Source: Ottelia alismoides
Taxonomy: Eukaryota; Streptophyta; Magnoliopsida; Alismatales; Hydrocharitaceae
DNA: 64,000 bases
Direction: 5' to 3'
Assembly (NCBI GenBank): GCA_037367405.1
Contig: JAZKJV010010759.1
Location: 310,001 to 374,000 of the forward strand
The position numbers and the translations under genes are program-made. Position 1 is the first letter of the stretch. Every line of letters starts with the position of its first letter. Below the pieces are notes generated by a model. It was given only the letters and a program-made list of their open reading frames with translations. It had not been told where the DNA came from and did no database searches. Positions 44,941 to 57,403 of the stretch are shown in pieces.

Positions 44941-46800
44941 AGTAACCTTCTTTTCCTGCAGTTAGGGCACCGATGTGGGGAGAGAGGGCATCGAACGACG
45001 ACCTTGACAGAGGTGTTCGATTGCACCTGGAGTGGGCCACGATGGCGCACCGTGGCTAAGGGCCGCAGGAGGGGGCCTGTGGCGCACTGGCAGCGGATGT
45101 GCTAGGCTACTCCTAGAGTGGGGTGCATAGTGCGATGATGGTTGGGGATGATGTGGGCATGGCAGAAGTGGTCGAGGGCTCAGAAGAGGACCGTGGGTGG
45201 TCCTAGTTGCAGGTGGTGATGGTGGATCCCCTGCTGGATGTGGTGGCATCATGGAAGAAGAGCGATAGTGTCATGGAGGGCTGGCCACCTGTTTCTTTTT
45301 TATTTTTTTGTTGTTATTTTATTTTAAATTTTTAAATTTTTTCAACAAGAAATAAAAAATAGAGAAGTGGTAGTGATGAATCAAGATGAGGGAGATGATG
45401 TGAGTGCATGGAGAGAAGAAAAAACTGCAAAGTAAAAAATGATAGAGTAATAAAAAATAAAGAAGAAGAATAAAGAAATTACCTAATGATGGAAGAGGAT
45501 GCCTATGGTGTGCTCATGAGAAGCACAATCATCACTCAAAGCATCGGCGAGCGACGAGCTCGAGCACACGTGTAGGCGGTTGCGACGATGGCCAGAATGC
45601 CAACGGATCTCACCGGAGAGGAGGTGATGGTCGCCCTACTTTTTCATTCACTATCACCGAGACAGATGATCATAGCTCTTGATTCTCTCTCTCGTAAAGG
45701 TGGATGAAAAGAAAAAATGAGGAGAATAAGATGCGTAAAAAGAGAAGAAATGGAATATGGTGGAATGATGGAGTTGAATGAGAGGTTAAAGAAAATGGTG
45801 GAGTTGAATGGGAAGTTAGATGAAGAAAATGGAATTGAATGAGAGTTGGTGGTAGAATGAGAAGTTCAAGTAGGGAAAGGAAAATAAAAAAATTAAAAGG
45901 AATTAAAAGTTGGATATTAAAAAATAAAATAAAGAAAAAAGATAGTATAGAATTTACAAAAGTAAGTCCACATATAAAACAAATAATATGTACATGTCTT
46001 TTTACTTTTGCAAGTTATTTTTTTATTTTTAATAAAATATGTTTACAACATAAAAATAAAATAAAAAATTAGAAATAAAATAAAACAAAAAAATGATTTT
46101 TTGGATTGTTTAGTAATTAAATAAAAAATGAGAAAAGAAATATATGTATATTATATACAAAGTCACTTTGCCTTATTTTCAATGACAGTTTTTTGAGATT
46201 TTTTAATTATGTCATTTATTAGAATATATAATAAAAACTAATATAAAATTATATAAATAAAAAAGTATAAGATTTATACAAGAAAAAATATCAAAGTCAC
46301 ATTTATTGCATTATGTACAATATACAACAAGGTCCTAAAACATATTTTGCAAATGAGCTCTGATTTGAATGAAACTACTTTCATTGGATTGATAATTTTC
46401 TAACTTATATTTTAAAAGTGAGTTTGGTGAATTTGGAGTTCACATGGAGCATAAATTTGGCTGGGAAGTTGGACTTTTTGGTTTTTTTTCTCTTTGGGAT
46501 CTAGGAGTATTTATTTGAGGTGAAATTTATTTTGTATTTTTGTATTTTTCTATATATTTTTATAAACAAGATAGAGAAAGAATTAGCTGAAAAGGAGATG
46601 AATGAATTTTTTAAAAATTCATAAGGTTTGGCTATTTACAAGTGAAAAACTCCTTTATTTTACAGATTTTTATTATTAATATATTTCATACAATATAATA
46701 TATAGTAATTAGTGTATTTTATTTACGAGAGTCATTTTATTTATTTACTTATTTTGTAGAAATTTATTTGAGATTTTACCAAGGGATTTTGCTAAGATTA
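44941..46800. repeat. LTR-like stretch with GC island
   Basis: GC-rich island at 44950-45700 followed by very AT-rich sequence. The segment ATGAAACTACTTTCATTGG to AGTGAGTTTGG (46371-46432) is similar, inverted, to 62437-62500, so related repeats lie in opposite orientation at the two places. The minus-strand frame at 44962-45252 is proline-rich low complexity and not called a gene. Confidence 0.45.
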
Positions 46801-47329
46801 TTGATATGATGAATCGTGGATTCATCACCCTCCTATATTTAAACTTTGCTAGTCCTCGAGAAAATAAAGAATGGGTAAGTTGGATTAACCCCTGACTGTG
46901 CATGTGAATACAAGACTTGATATATTCAATAACTCTTGATTTTAGAGATCCTAAAATTCTAAGTTGAAACAAGCTCTTGTCAAAGGTATCTATCTTCCAT
47001 AATCATCAGTCGCTCTATATATACATATACAATAGGGATACGACTTTAAATGTGGATTGTATTTACAAGAATAGAGTCACATCTTCACTCAATGTTCCAA
47101 TTCAAGAGATTATCCTAAGAACCCGATCCTCAACACTAGGGAATAGGTTTGGCGTTAAGGTAGAGTTTGATTGTGTGTGCCCACTAGCTTCGAGACAATC
47201 CCTTTAAAAGTCAATGAGCCCATCTTGATGGACCGTCAAAAAGGGGAATCCATAGGGTTAGAGGAATCGTTAATGGAAATAGGATTGGCGTTATGATATC
47301 TCCCTTTATGAAGTTTATTAGCTACAGAG
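46801..47329. repeat. LTR-like segment next to LINE-1
   Basis: Starts with TGATGAATCGTGGATTCATC, an imperfect palindrome, followed by ACTTTGCTAGTCC as at 1388-1405. The part after 47000 may be the last, unrecognisable coding portion of the minus-strand LINE. No clear boundary. Confidence 0.4.
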
Positions 47330-49350
47330 GTAGGTTGTTCTTGAATATTCATCCAAGGTTTGGTTAGTAAGGAGCAATTGAATAATTTCAACTTTTGAAT
47401 CCCTCAACCATCGTTTGGCTTGGGTTGACATATATGTTCCCACAGTGCCTCATGCCTATTATGATGCTATTTATTGTCATTCCAAAGGAAATGACACTGA
47501 TTCTTGTCGAAATCGAGAATGTTATGTTTAGATATCTTCAGGGAGACGAGCATGTGTTTTGATTTGTGGGTTGAGTGATGCATTTAAGATGGATTCACAA
47601 GAGGGTTGGGACATCATTCTGGATTTCCATGCCAAAAGCTTCTTTCAAAATTCTCTATGATTGGAATCCAATCAGATTGCTTCAACAGCTTGGGAGGCAA
47701 TGGATTCCCAAGATAATTGATAGGAAAATAATGTAACTTCCATTTGAAGATATCCGATTCGAGAGAGTGCACTTATTCAGAGAGTTTAGGTAGTGAATGA
47801 TAGATTTATCCTTATTAACAAATAGTCCTGAAATTATGAATGATAGATTTATCCTTATTAACAAATAATCCTGAAATTATGGAGAAGACTTCGATTAGTT
47901 TCATACAATGAAGCGCTTCTTCGTTGTACTTTAAGAAAATAAGGATACCATCTGCGAAAAACATGTTGGTGATGTAACATTTTCCCCCAGGGATGCGGTA
48001 GCCTCAGTTATGTTGCATTTCTCTAGTTTCTTGAGCACACCATCGAAGATATTGACAGTGTTAATGAAAAGAAGAGGTAGAGAGGGTCACCTTATCTAAC
48101 CCCATATAAGGGCTTGAAGTGAACTCCGTTTATTTACCTTAAGGGAGACTGTTGCTGTATTAAGGAAGGATATTATCCAATTAATAAATTTGGGAGCATC
48201 TCAGCAAGTTAATGGCATTGGTTTTAGCGATCCACGTCAAGGTGTCCTAAGCTTTTTCTAGATCGATCTTAAGGATCACTGCATTAGCTTCTTGGTGGTT
48301 CCAGTGGGTTAGAATCTGAGAGATTAGTGCAAAGGCATATGAAGCTCATCTTCCACAAAGGAAGGTGCACAAGGAGGATGGAATTAGTTCTGCTAATTTT
48401 AAGGCTCACCGATTGATAAATACTTTAGATATGATTCTTAAAGTTAGATTTATGAGTTTAATGGGTCTACATTTTCTAATATCGGGTGGGTTGTCTTTTT
48501 TTTTTTGAAATTAGTGTAATGATAAAATTTTTAAAAATCGCAATTCTTTGAAGTTGAAGTCTTCTGAGAACATCTTGTTGATCACGTTCATGAAGTCTAG
48601 CCTTATAATTTCCCTGTATATTCTAAAGAACCCAGAATACAATCGTCAAATCTCCGTTCTTGTAGGTATTTCAATTGCAAATGATTTGAATCACTTCTGC
48701 TTGAGCAATGGGGTCAATAAGGTCTTCAGGGTTGGACATTTGGTCTACTAAAGCATGATCAAATTTGAAAAGAAGAAGAGGGTTATCATCTAAGGATGAG
48801 TATAAGTTTTGGTAGTATGAAACTACAATGCAAACAATGTTTTCATTGTCACTATGGGAGAAACTTGAACTATTTGTAATTCCAAAATGTGGCTCCTTCT
48901 TGTGGAGGCTACTGATTACAATAACTTAACGTTTCGATTCCCTCATATAATCGACAATCCTTAGCTCTTTAGTTCAATCTTTTGAGTTCATCAGAGGTGA
49001 TATTTTCGAGTTCGTTATGGAGTTTGGATAACTCGGTCAAGAGGGGTGGTCATGAGTCGTTCTATGTATGGAGTTTTCAATTGATTTAATTGTGGTTAGT
49101 AGATGTGTGGATGTTGCCTAGAAAGGAAGTATATTATTACATTTTCTAGGAATGATATCATATTAGTCTCTTGATTTTGAAATTCCATACCTGGAAGAGG
49201 TTGTGTCCAGAAATAGGCTTCAACCATGATAATCTAACAAGGTGTGAGAAGGTTGATTTTTGGAACCTAAACCCTCCATCTTGAAGGTCGACTTCACATG
49301 TTTGAGTGAGGAGATTTGAGATATCACATGCTTACGATCAAAAAAGGGTA
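47330..49350 (-). pseudogene. LINE-1: L1-type reverse transcriptase, minus strand
   Basis: L1-type LINEs copy themselves directly into chromosomal nicks. On the minus strand the linker before RT (YYQNLYSSLDDNP, about 48790-48830) is followed by RKCRPIKLINLTLRIISKVF (48410-48475), YAFALISQILTHW (48290-48340), VILKIDLEKA (48255-48285), INGVHFKPLYGVR with GDP (48080-48130), and the catalytic region as FFADGILIFLKYN (47935-47960; the second D of FADD is G). LGIHCLPS and later weaker matches follow to about 47330. The endonuclease domain is not clear. Stops at several sites and a 43-bp tandem duplication (47795-47880) break it. Confidence 0.85.
47795..47880. repeat. 43-bp tandem duplication inside LINE-1
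   Basis: Units 47795-47837 and 47838-47880, both GAATGATAGATTTATCC and onward, differ at one position. Since 43 is not a multiple of three, the duplication shifts the RT frame. Confidence 0.9.
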
Positions 49351-49779
49351 AATGATGAATCTGTGATTCTTCTATTATTGCTCATTTTTAGCTCAATCCC
49401 CTTAATAGATGACTCAATAAAATACCTAGCAAGTTAAAATAAACATTGCATACCTTGAATATAATTAGGGTTAATTTTTTGTATAGTAAGTCTTCAATAA
49501 AACTTGTATTCTCTTCTTCTATCTATTCAACATATTGTACATATTTTCCGTGTTTTTCTTCTTAAAAAATTCCATAAAAATTAGATTATTTTTTATGTAT
49601 ATTTGTGAATAAATGGAGTCTTTATTTAACATACAAAAACATATAAAATTTACAAAAATGGGTATTTAATGTGTGTTAAATATCTACCAAAAACATAAGT
49701 ATGCATATATAAGGTCTTTTGAGCTTTTATCCTTCATGAAAGTTGTAGATATCATTAAAATGAATATGAAAGTTGTATC
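49351..49779. other. AT-rich spacer between the two LINEs
   Basis: Contains GATGAATCTGTGATTC (49350) and CATGAAAGTTGTAGATATC (49735), words typical of the LTR-like repeats in this window, so probably old LTR sequence split by the LINEs. Confidence 0.4.
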
Positions 49780-52289
49780 AAAAGTCTTACTAAAATTGTT
49801 CGCAATAGACGAATTAATGTTGACCTCCACTATCTTACATGATTGTTATATTACGAAAATAAAAAATACTATCCTTAAGATCGACATTCGTAAGGCTTTT
49901 GATACATTACGTTGGCCCTTTTTTGGGTGTTCAAAGTGCAATAAATTATCCTAAGCTTTTTATTTCTTGGTTCGCATTCTTCTTTGGAAACTACGAGGGT
50001 TTCATTCAAAGTTAATGGTTCCTCGTTGGGATGGCTTAAACATGAAAGGAGTTTTCATCAAGGGGATCCTCTATCTTATTTTATTCATTCATTCACTAAC
50101 AATGCTTGATGCTATGCTAATCAAATTAGTTAATTCCAGAAAAATGATTGGCTTCTAAAGAGAGGGTATGGATTCAATGATCACTAATGTTCAATTTGTC
50201 GATGACATGCATATTTTCCTAAAATGTAATGATGATCACCTCGAAAAAGGTTATCTCCATCCTTACGATTTTGTCAACTGTCTGGATAGAAATAAATAAA
50301 TCTAAATCTAATTTTTTTCCTAAATATTCATGATTCTGAGTTTAGAAAAATCCAAGAAATTATTCATTGACCAAGGGGCTCCTTCTTGCTCGCTTATCTA
50401 GGCTTCAACTTATCTCCCTCTCACATAACAAGGGTGGAGCGGGAGCCTATTATCGTCAAATTCACGACAAATCTCCAAGGATGGAAAGGCAAATTACTTC
50501 CGCTGCCGACGAGAGTGACTCTGCTCAACTTATCCCTTACTCCTTTGATCACCCACGTTATGTCCTGTATAAAGATCCCGGTGGAAATCCTTGATAAAGT
50601 CGATAACATTGAACATAAATTCTCGTGGTCCCGTAATTCCAAAAAAATGCAAGCAAAGGAAGGGTAGGAGAAAATTACTAGACCTAAATCAAATGATGGG
50701 TGGGGCATAATCAATCTCTGCTCTCCAAATTGGCTATAAATATTGTCGATCACAAAAAGCATTGGATATCAAATTTGTTGAGTGATGTGTCCATCTCTGG
50801 TGGACGAATAATTATATTGTCGAGAGGGTTAGCATCTTAATTTTAGGTTTGGAAGGCACACATGAAGGGATCCTCCCTCCCTCGACCTTTATTAAATAAA
50901 CATGTGAGATCAGGTCGTCATTCTCCGCTTTGGCTACATCCCTTATTTGGTAGTAGATCTCTGAGTTCGACTTCTCCTGAAATCCTTGAGAATCGTATTC
51001 CACTATGTCTTTCCAACTAAAAAAAGAATGCTTTATGACATGAATCATTTTTTGGTTGCGGATGATTTGGATATCACTTCCTTCTCAACTTTGGCTGCAA
51101 GCAAAAAATCCTCCTTAAACAAAACTGTTACAAGTTATTTGTCAATGGAGGTGTAAATTCTTCCTTCCACAATAAATTTTGGTCAAAAGATTTAGATCCG
51201 AGGGTGATCTATTTCCTTTGTTTAGTCATAATAATATGAGTACACAATATACGCTTGCCAAGTACAATATCTGTGCGATAAACCGATGCTATCTTTGCAT
51301 GCAAAATTTGGAAAGCATTTGCCATATATTGGAACTTGTACAGTGACTGTTGAGGTTTTTAATCTCTTGAGTTTTAAATTCAGAATTCAATATATTCCTA
51401 AGATGCTTATGTTCTCATGATTTAATTGATTATGAACCAAACAGTTGGCGGCTGATTGTACTTCATGCCACAATTTGCTTGGCCATTTGGAAAGCTCGAT
51501 GCAACTTAGCTTTCCAAAAAAATCATTCATTCACAATCGATTGGTGAAAGAGATTCAACTTATTTCCCTTGTTATATTCGGTTCAGACTTATCGTTTTCC
51601 CCATTGAATATGGGATGTTGATGATGCTATTCAATTTTTCTCTCCCCAATTTGGGAAGACGATTCTTCCTTTTTGTCAAGTATATATGAGGGATCTAGTG
51701 CTGGTACCAACTTCTAGTGGTTTGGAAAGGGGGAACGGATCGTCTGTTGTAGGCGGGAGGGCAGCAGAGTCTGTTGTAGGCGTGTATGGATCGAGCGGTT
51801 CGTACGATTTTGTACTTTTTGTGGGCTTGTACGTGCAAAATCATGCGAACCGCTTGATCACGATCAAACGACTCACATGACCACAACAGGCACAACACCA
51901 CAGTAGAGGATCCTCTCTGTTAGAAAGGATTGAGAGATTGACTCCTTTGTCCAGCACAAAAACAACCACAGATGTCCTCTTCCTGAAGGACTTAGTGATA
52001 GAAAGCATCCATACAATGGCTTTTTGTATGAAGCTGGCATTACAAATCGATCTCTATTTGTTGGCTCCCCACCAAGTGACATTTTGATTAACTTGAACTA
52101 TGTTGATTAATATGTACATGTTCGCTTTGTATCTTCTTTTGTGCTGCGTGCATGTGTGCACCCCTTCACCTCCTTTCTGTTAAGAACTTAACTGCTCCCT
52201 TTGTGCGTTTAGAGCCTTACTGGTTCTATTGCGCTTGGCCTTTGGTTTGATTAATAGATGAATGACCTTTGATTCATTTTCACAAAAAA
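49780..52289 (+). pseudogene. LINE-2: 5'-truncated L1-type element, plus strand
   Basis: Starts inside the RT domain (KIDIRKAFDTLRWPF, 49877-49920). The RT catalytic box follows as FVDD at 50194-50205. After it come LGFNLSPSHI, LQGWKGKLLPLPTRVTLLNL and KVDNIEHKFSW (50395-50625), the region behind RT; then the zinc-finger end NRCYLCMQNLESICHI (51280-51330) and WRLIVLHATICLAIWKARCN (51447-51506). The 3' end has the usual late L1 wording (TTGGCCTTTGGTTTGATTAAT) and a short A run at 52283-52289. The 5' truncation is typical of LINE insertion; several stops confirm decay. Confidence 0.87.
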
Positions 52290-52478
52290 AGGACACATGA
52301 TAATCAATCACCTTTCACGATCATCAAAAAAGAGAAATAACTAAGAAGAAGAATGAGTACAAACCTTTGTATGTGCTTGCTCTATCTCTTCCTTCCTTCT
52401 CAACCCCTCTCTTTTTGTTGTCTTTTGTTATGTTGTGGGATTTCTCCACATCTCATTTTATATAACCAAAAAATATTC
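52290..52478 (-). promoter_or_regulatory. promoter / 5' leader-like sequence, copy 1 (continues at 53996-54045)
   Basis: Matches 57640-57850 in order: AATCACCTTTCACG against AATCACCTTTACCG, GAAATAACTAAGAAG against AAATCACTAAGAAG, CTTCCTTCTC blocks and AAAAAATCAATCACA. Read on the minus strand it holds a TATA-like GGTTATATAAAATGAG at about 52452-52467, followed by a CT/GA-rich leader. The partner copy precedes a small open frame with a hydrophobic start. This copy is cut at the leader end by LINE-2 and just upstream of the TATA by a CACTA element. Confidence 0.5.
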
Positions 52479-53995
52479 CACTACAAGAAATTAAACTTTT
52501 CCCAACATTTCAATGCACCAAACGTCGCTCTTGATTTTACATAGGCCAACATTTATATAAACGTCGAGATTTCATTTTTTCTTGTGACGTTTTATTACAC
52601 ATGTCGACTATGATATATGTAGGTGGACGTTTTATTTACATAAGTGTCGGGTACATATTATAAGCATTTTTTCGACATCCAATCTCGACATATTTACAGG
52701 GAATGTCGAACTCGCTCCATGACCTTTGAACTTCCGCCCAAGTCCCAACGCTCCTCTTCTACAAGTACAAACCCTTCATCCTCTCTCCGTGAAGTCCAGC
52801 ACGCTCAAACTCCCCAACCCTCATATCGGCTCAATCCAGATGTGCTCGGGAGATGGGATCATCTCATGTACATCTTAGGGCGGTGTATCAAGCCCTAGGG
52901 CTTTTGGGCGGTGATCCTCTCCGACGAGGCACGGAAAATGGAGGTGGAGGGACAGTCATGGAGATCTGCAGCCACAAAGACAGAGGTCGTGGGCCGTCGT
53001 GGTGCAATGATGACAAGGGAGCTCGACGGGCCTCTGTCGTATCCAAGGGTTCCCGATGACTTGATGCTTCAACTTCTCCAGCAGTACTCTCTCCAATCTG
53101 ATGTCGGACATGTTAAGCTTCCACATTACAGACATCAGAGGTTCCCGGCTCCGCGTTGATGGCCCCTGCGACCTCGAAGGCCATGGAAAGATAACCGGAG
53201 TCCGGCAATGAGAGTTATAAGAAACTGTAACTAGTTTCCAGTATAAATGCCAATGACCATCGGCCTCGAAAATGTCGAAGCCAAGGAGGCCGCAAGAAGT
53301 TCTCTGAAAGGTTGGTCTTCAACATGTTGTTAAATATTGCACTGACTGGGTGTGGTGAAGATCGTGTAGGAAGAGAGATTATGAGGAGAAACTTATTGCG
53401 GATGGATGCCTGGAGAGAAGGGGAGTTCGTGGTTGTAGACATGGTGACGATATTATTCCGGCAAAGAGATACATTCACATGACATAATGCTTTAATAGGA
53501 TTTAACTTTATAATCAAATTATAAGAGGGTTATTCATCCGAAGCTGAAAGTGATATCCATTTCTAAACTATAAATAAGAAATATTTTAATGAATGTTTTT
53601 ATTTATGAAATATTTTATAAAGTTATCAAAATACATTTTTTTAGAAATACGTCTGCGTATATGTGCACATACCGAATGAAGACCAAGAGCATAGCTCAAG
53701 GTCGACGTTCAAATGTTGTCATTGTTCCGTCAAGCTCGACATTCAAACGTGGCGATAGCCTTTAACGGCGTGATTAAACGGCCAGCTCAAATGCCTTTCT
53801 CGACGTTTATAAATGTCGGTTTTAATTACCAACAAACTCGACGTTTATTTGTTGTGTTGGATTATCCAATGACGACGAGACTGAGGCGACATTTCCTGAT
53901 CGACATTAATAAACGTCGAGTAAAGCAATGACGACGTTTAATGTGATCAAATCCGACGTTTACAAACGTCGCCAATTGTACAGATTCTACTAGTG
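52479..53995. mobile_element. non-autonomous CACTA element, 1.5 kb
   Basis: The left end CACTACAAGAAATTAAAC and the right end inverted CACTAGTAGAATCTGTAC are flanked by TTC on both sides (52476-52478 and 53996-53998), matching the 3-bp CACTA rule. Subterminal arrays of AACGTCG / CGACGTTTA appear in both orientations (52520-52640 and 53700-53970). No transposase. The uninterrupted partner sequence at about 57800-57840 shows the site before insertion. The interior (52720-53200) is GC-richer and could be captured coding DNA. Confidence 0.92.
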
Positions 53996-53998
53996 TTC

Positions 53999-54389
53999 GT
54001 AGATTGGTTGTGAAAAAATCAATCACAATCAATCAAGATGCTGATGCAATTTGATTAAAGATAGTCAAATCTCTTTAGATTGCATGCTGTCTCTCTCAAT
54101 AGTATTAGAATATTATTTTCCAAGGAATGATCTTTGTATTTGTATGAGGCCAAGTGCTTTAAGAAGAGTGGAGGAGTCCTAATATATGCCAAATAGTTTG
54201 CTACCTACAAAGGTGTGGGCAGAAAATATCTAAACCAATTTTTTAAAAAAAACACAAGTGATAACGTCTTGGAATAATATGAATAATATGCTTTCATTGT
54301 TTTTTCCATAATTTGTGATGTCGGATTTTGTAGGTACTACAACAAAATGAGTTTATATTGCTGTTTTTTTTCCAAACCTTTTATATTAT
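53999..54389. other. unassigned stretch
   Basis: First about 45 bp are the continuation of the promoter-like repeat interrupted by the CACTA element. The rest shows no domain. Confidence 0.4.
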
Positions 54390-56753
54390 TTTGTCCATCG
54401 CTAAATATATCATTCATTGTGAAATTATCTTTTATACTTGAAAGTAGTAAAGAATATCGTATCATTGCTAAAACATTGGTGATAGTCTATAAAAAAATAT
54501 TTAGCCGTTGCTATTTTAAAAAATTTATCTAATTTCCGAATGATTGAAAAAGTGTGTGATGTTGGAATGAACATTAGGTCATGAACTCGTGACACTTTTA
54601 GTTTGTTATAGGTTGGTATCATTAACTAGTGATCCATTCAACATATATAGTATAGTGATTGATAAAGAATAAAGTACAAGACATTAAACATTATATCACT
54701 CAACATATGTCATATATCATCTTTTAACATTGTATATTATAATGCGATAGCGAGTCCGACTTAGATTGGGTTAACCTCGGCTCAAAGCTCAGCTAGACCT
54801 GGTCAAAATTTGGGTCGGGCCGAGGTACAAAAACCTATTTCCAAAGCCCGTCCATGGGTCCGTCTATGACCCATTTCGCTCTTTATCCGTTGAATTTTCT
54901 AATGGTATTTAATATGTACAAATGATTTTATTAATATCATTTATACTTTATATAACTAATTTACGTAGTTTACATGCTATTTGACATATAATTATTTTTT
55001 ATTTAAAACCAGTGTCACATATGAAAATTTGAAGTGTATTATATTAATACATATATTATTCAACTTATATTTATTTTTTTATTTTTTGCAGGTCAGACCG
55101 GATCGGCCTATTCCCAAATCTCCTAGCCCAAGCCCGGCCCATGAGTGGGCTGGACGGGCTGGGCGGGTGGATCCCCATCCTGTTGGCCAGGTCTGGGCTC
55201 AACCTAAAAAAATCAAATGTGTCTATATCTCGACCCAAGCTCGATCCTTTCAACTTTAAATTGAGCCAAGTTAGATTTTAGACTAAGCTAAGTCATCATC
55301 TCTATATTCATATGACAATAGTTGGAAAGGAATCGTTGTGATTAATTATACACGAGTCTAAGGATTGAGAACAACTTGAAGATGTGGAAAGAATCCTTTT
55401 AGAAGGGACCTATACATTATGGCGAATTGCTATTAAATATCCTACAAGAGACTTTAATGGTGGAGACCATTAATTCAATTATTTGGGAGGAAGACTTGGT
55501 TCTAATAGAACCATAGAATTTTGTGTGAAGTCATGGAAAGAGAGTTGCCATTTTCAATGGAAAGGAAGTGGACAAAGAAGATGTGATAAAATTAAGGAAG
55601 GGACTTTGACTCATGATTTTGTACATTATTAAAGAAAACGGGTCTTCTCCTCGATCTTTTAGCTTCAAGTTTTGTGAACATGTCGACAATCATCTGACTT
55701 GTTTAAGTTGCCCAGCAATCGTCATCTATTCTTGTAGCTCATTCTCACTAAATTTACTAAGTTCATGACGTCACTAAAAAATACAGCCTGTGTCAACAAG
55801 TAATTTGAATAGCAATTGCCTTAACTTTTGATGTTAGATATATAAGAACGTATATTATTCCTTATATCTTTCATTCTTAGTATTCGTAACTAATATCATG
55901 TTTGTTACTAAAGTTTCATATAACGATTATTATTCATTGTTATTTTCATTAAAAAATGTAATAATTACGGTTAGTTTAGCAACGATTAGCAGTTAAAATC
56001 ACCCAATAACCATTGTTATAAATATGATTTGTTTCAACTAATATAGCAATGAATATGATATTCATTGTTGTATATTTAAATAATAATGAATATTAAATTA
56101 CTCATTATGGAAGGCCTGTTTTGTTATAAGTCTATTTTTTTTATAGTATCTCTATAACAAAATTGACCGATGGAAGCTAATAATTTGGATATTCATTGAC
56201 ATATATATATATATATATAACAAGAAATATGATTCGGCGTGAAATTATCTTTTATTCTTTTATTTCACAATCGACGTCATATTCGTGGCTAAAGTTTTCT
56301 ATAACAAAATTACCCATTGATTTTCTGTTTGAAATTTATACTAATCGTTGAAACATGCAATTAAATTAAAATGTCAATTTACTATTGTTGGTATTTATTT
56401 GTAACTATGACAATGAATACTATATCGGTTGTGTATTTAAAGAAATAAACAACAAATAATATCTGATGTCATATATTTAGCTACGAAATATGTGTCAATA
56501 AAATTTAAATATTCATTAGCATAGAACAATTTTGTTATAGTGTAATTAACATCGTATTTTTTTGGAATAGTTATCAATGACGTTATGAATGCGAGGTATG
56601 AATTAGTATGTCAAGTACAGTCAGGTTCGACAATAGTAGAACCATTTCATTTTGTTCAAAGCAAAGTCCCATCTTGAGATGCAAATGACAGGATAAGGAT
56701 ATGAACTATACGGATATAGGAGCTACTGCCCTATATCTATCCATTTTTAATTG
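54390..56753 (+). repeat. repeat copy B (partner at 38410-41115)
   Basis: Collinear with copy A. A possible TIR element is included: a left end TACTACAACAAAATGAG (54335) and a right end inverted CACTATAACAAAATTG (ending 56542), but the 3-bp flanks differ and the similarity to copy A continues beyond the right end to about 56753. So the duplicated unit is larger than this putative element. Copy B has a 402-bp hAT MITE that copy A lacks. Its right edge is the insertion point of the fragment at 56754. Confidence 0.78.
54794..55195. mobile_element. hAT-type MITE, 402 bp
   Basis: Ends TAGACCTGGTCAAAATTTGG and, inverted, CAGACCTGGCCAAC. Flanks AGCTCAGC (54786-54793) and GGCTCAAC (55196-55203) agree at 6 of 8 positions, consistent with an aged 8-bp duplication. 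Copy A of the repeat lacks this block at the equivalent place (about 39615), which supports an insertion. GGGTCGGGCC words near both ends resemble the hAT MITE at 15798. Confidence 0.78.
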
Positions 56754-57217
56754 TTCTCGGACATGTTGGTATTACTTCAAAGAAAGAAGCACCTGTGAAT
56801 TTTTTGACGGATCTACAAGATGAGAGATTGACAATCAGACCAGCAGATGTTTTAATATTTGGATAGGCTGGAGGGAAGCATGCATGTGTTGATTTCACTG
56901 AAGTTTCTCCATTGGTGGGTCCAAAAGAAGTGATTTTATTGCGAGATATACTACATAGAAAGCTGTCTCAGCAAAAGTTCTTAAGCTAGAGAAGGCTTGT
57001 ATTGACAGTCGACATGTATTCATTCCTTTTCGTTTTGACACCTTCAGAGTCTTGGCTACTGAAGCAGTAGGGCTCTTTAAAAGGGTCCAAAGAATTACGT
57101 AAACAATGTTATGGTTTCAAGATCTATAGTGTTGTATTTCGAAGAATTGGATTTACCATCCAAAAGGGATTGACAGCACAGCTTGTTGCTCGTCTCCCAT
57201 CAATCTCCCTGCAATTG
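56754..57217 (+). pseudogene. second copy of the reverse-transcriptase-family C-terminal fragment
   Basis: Same family as 13255-14225 but on the plus strand. Readable parts: ITSKKEAPVNFLTDLQDERL, IRPADVLIFG followed by a stop, AGGKHACVDFTEVSPLVG, then after frame changes KLEKACIDSRHVFIPF and FDTF, ATEAVGLFKRVQRI, and VVFRRIGFTIQKGLTAQLVA to RLPSISL. It starts about 60 codons later in the protein than the first copy and has at least three frame changes and two stops. The 5' truncation is what target-primed reverse transcription would give. No A tail is seen after the stop. Confidence 0.78.
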
Positions 57218-57403
57218 CTTTTTATATGATTTATTTTCGTAGAATATGAGTACTTTTGTGAATGTGTTACCAATTCTTAAAAGATGGATACAAATACAAA
57301 CTTTGATCCAGGTTGGACATGTTCGTATGCTAGTTTAGAAAAATGTATTGGATGACTTACACATAATACAATATTCTAGATCTATTTATTTCATATAGAT
57401 ATA
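57218..57403. other. unassigned spacer
   Basis: AT-rich 190 bp with no feature. Confidence 0.4.

Noticed and set aside
44962..45252. 96-codon proline-rich frame on the minus strand
   Set aside because: Low-complexity translation of a GC island in LTR-like sequence; no start context, domain or conservation.
54335..56542. A complete CACTA-type element with CACTAC-like ends in repeat copy B
   Set aside because: The 3-bp flanks (AGG and TAA) differ, and similarity with copy A continues past the right end, so these ends do not bound the repeat.
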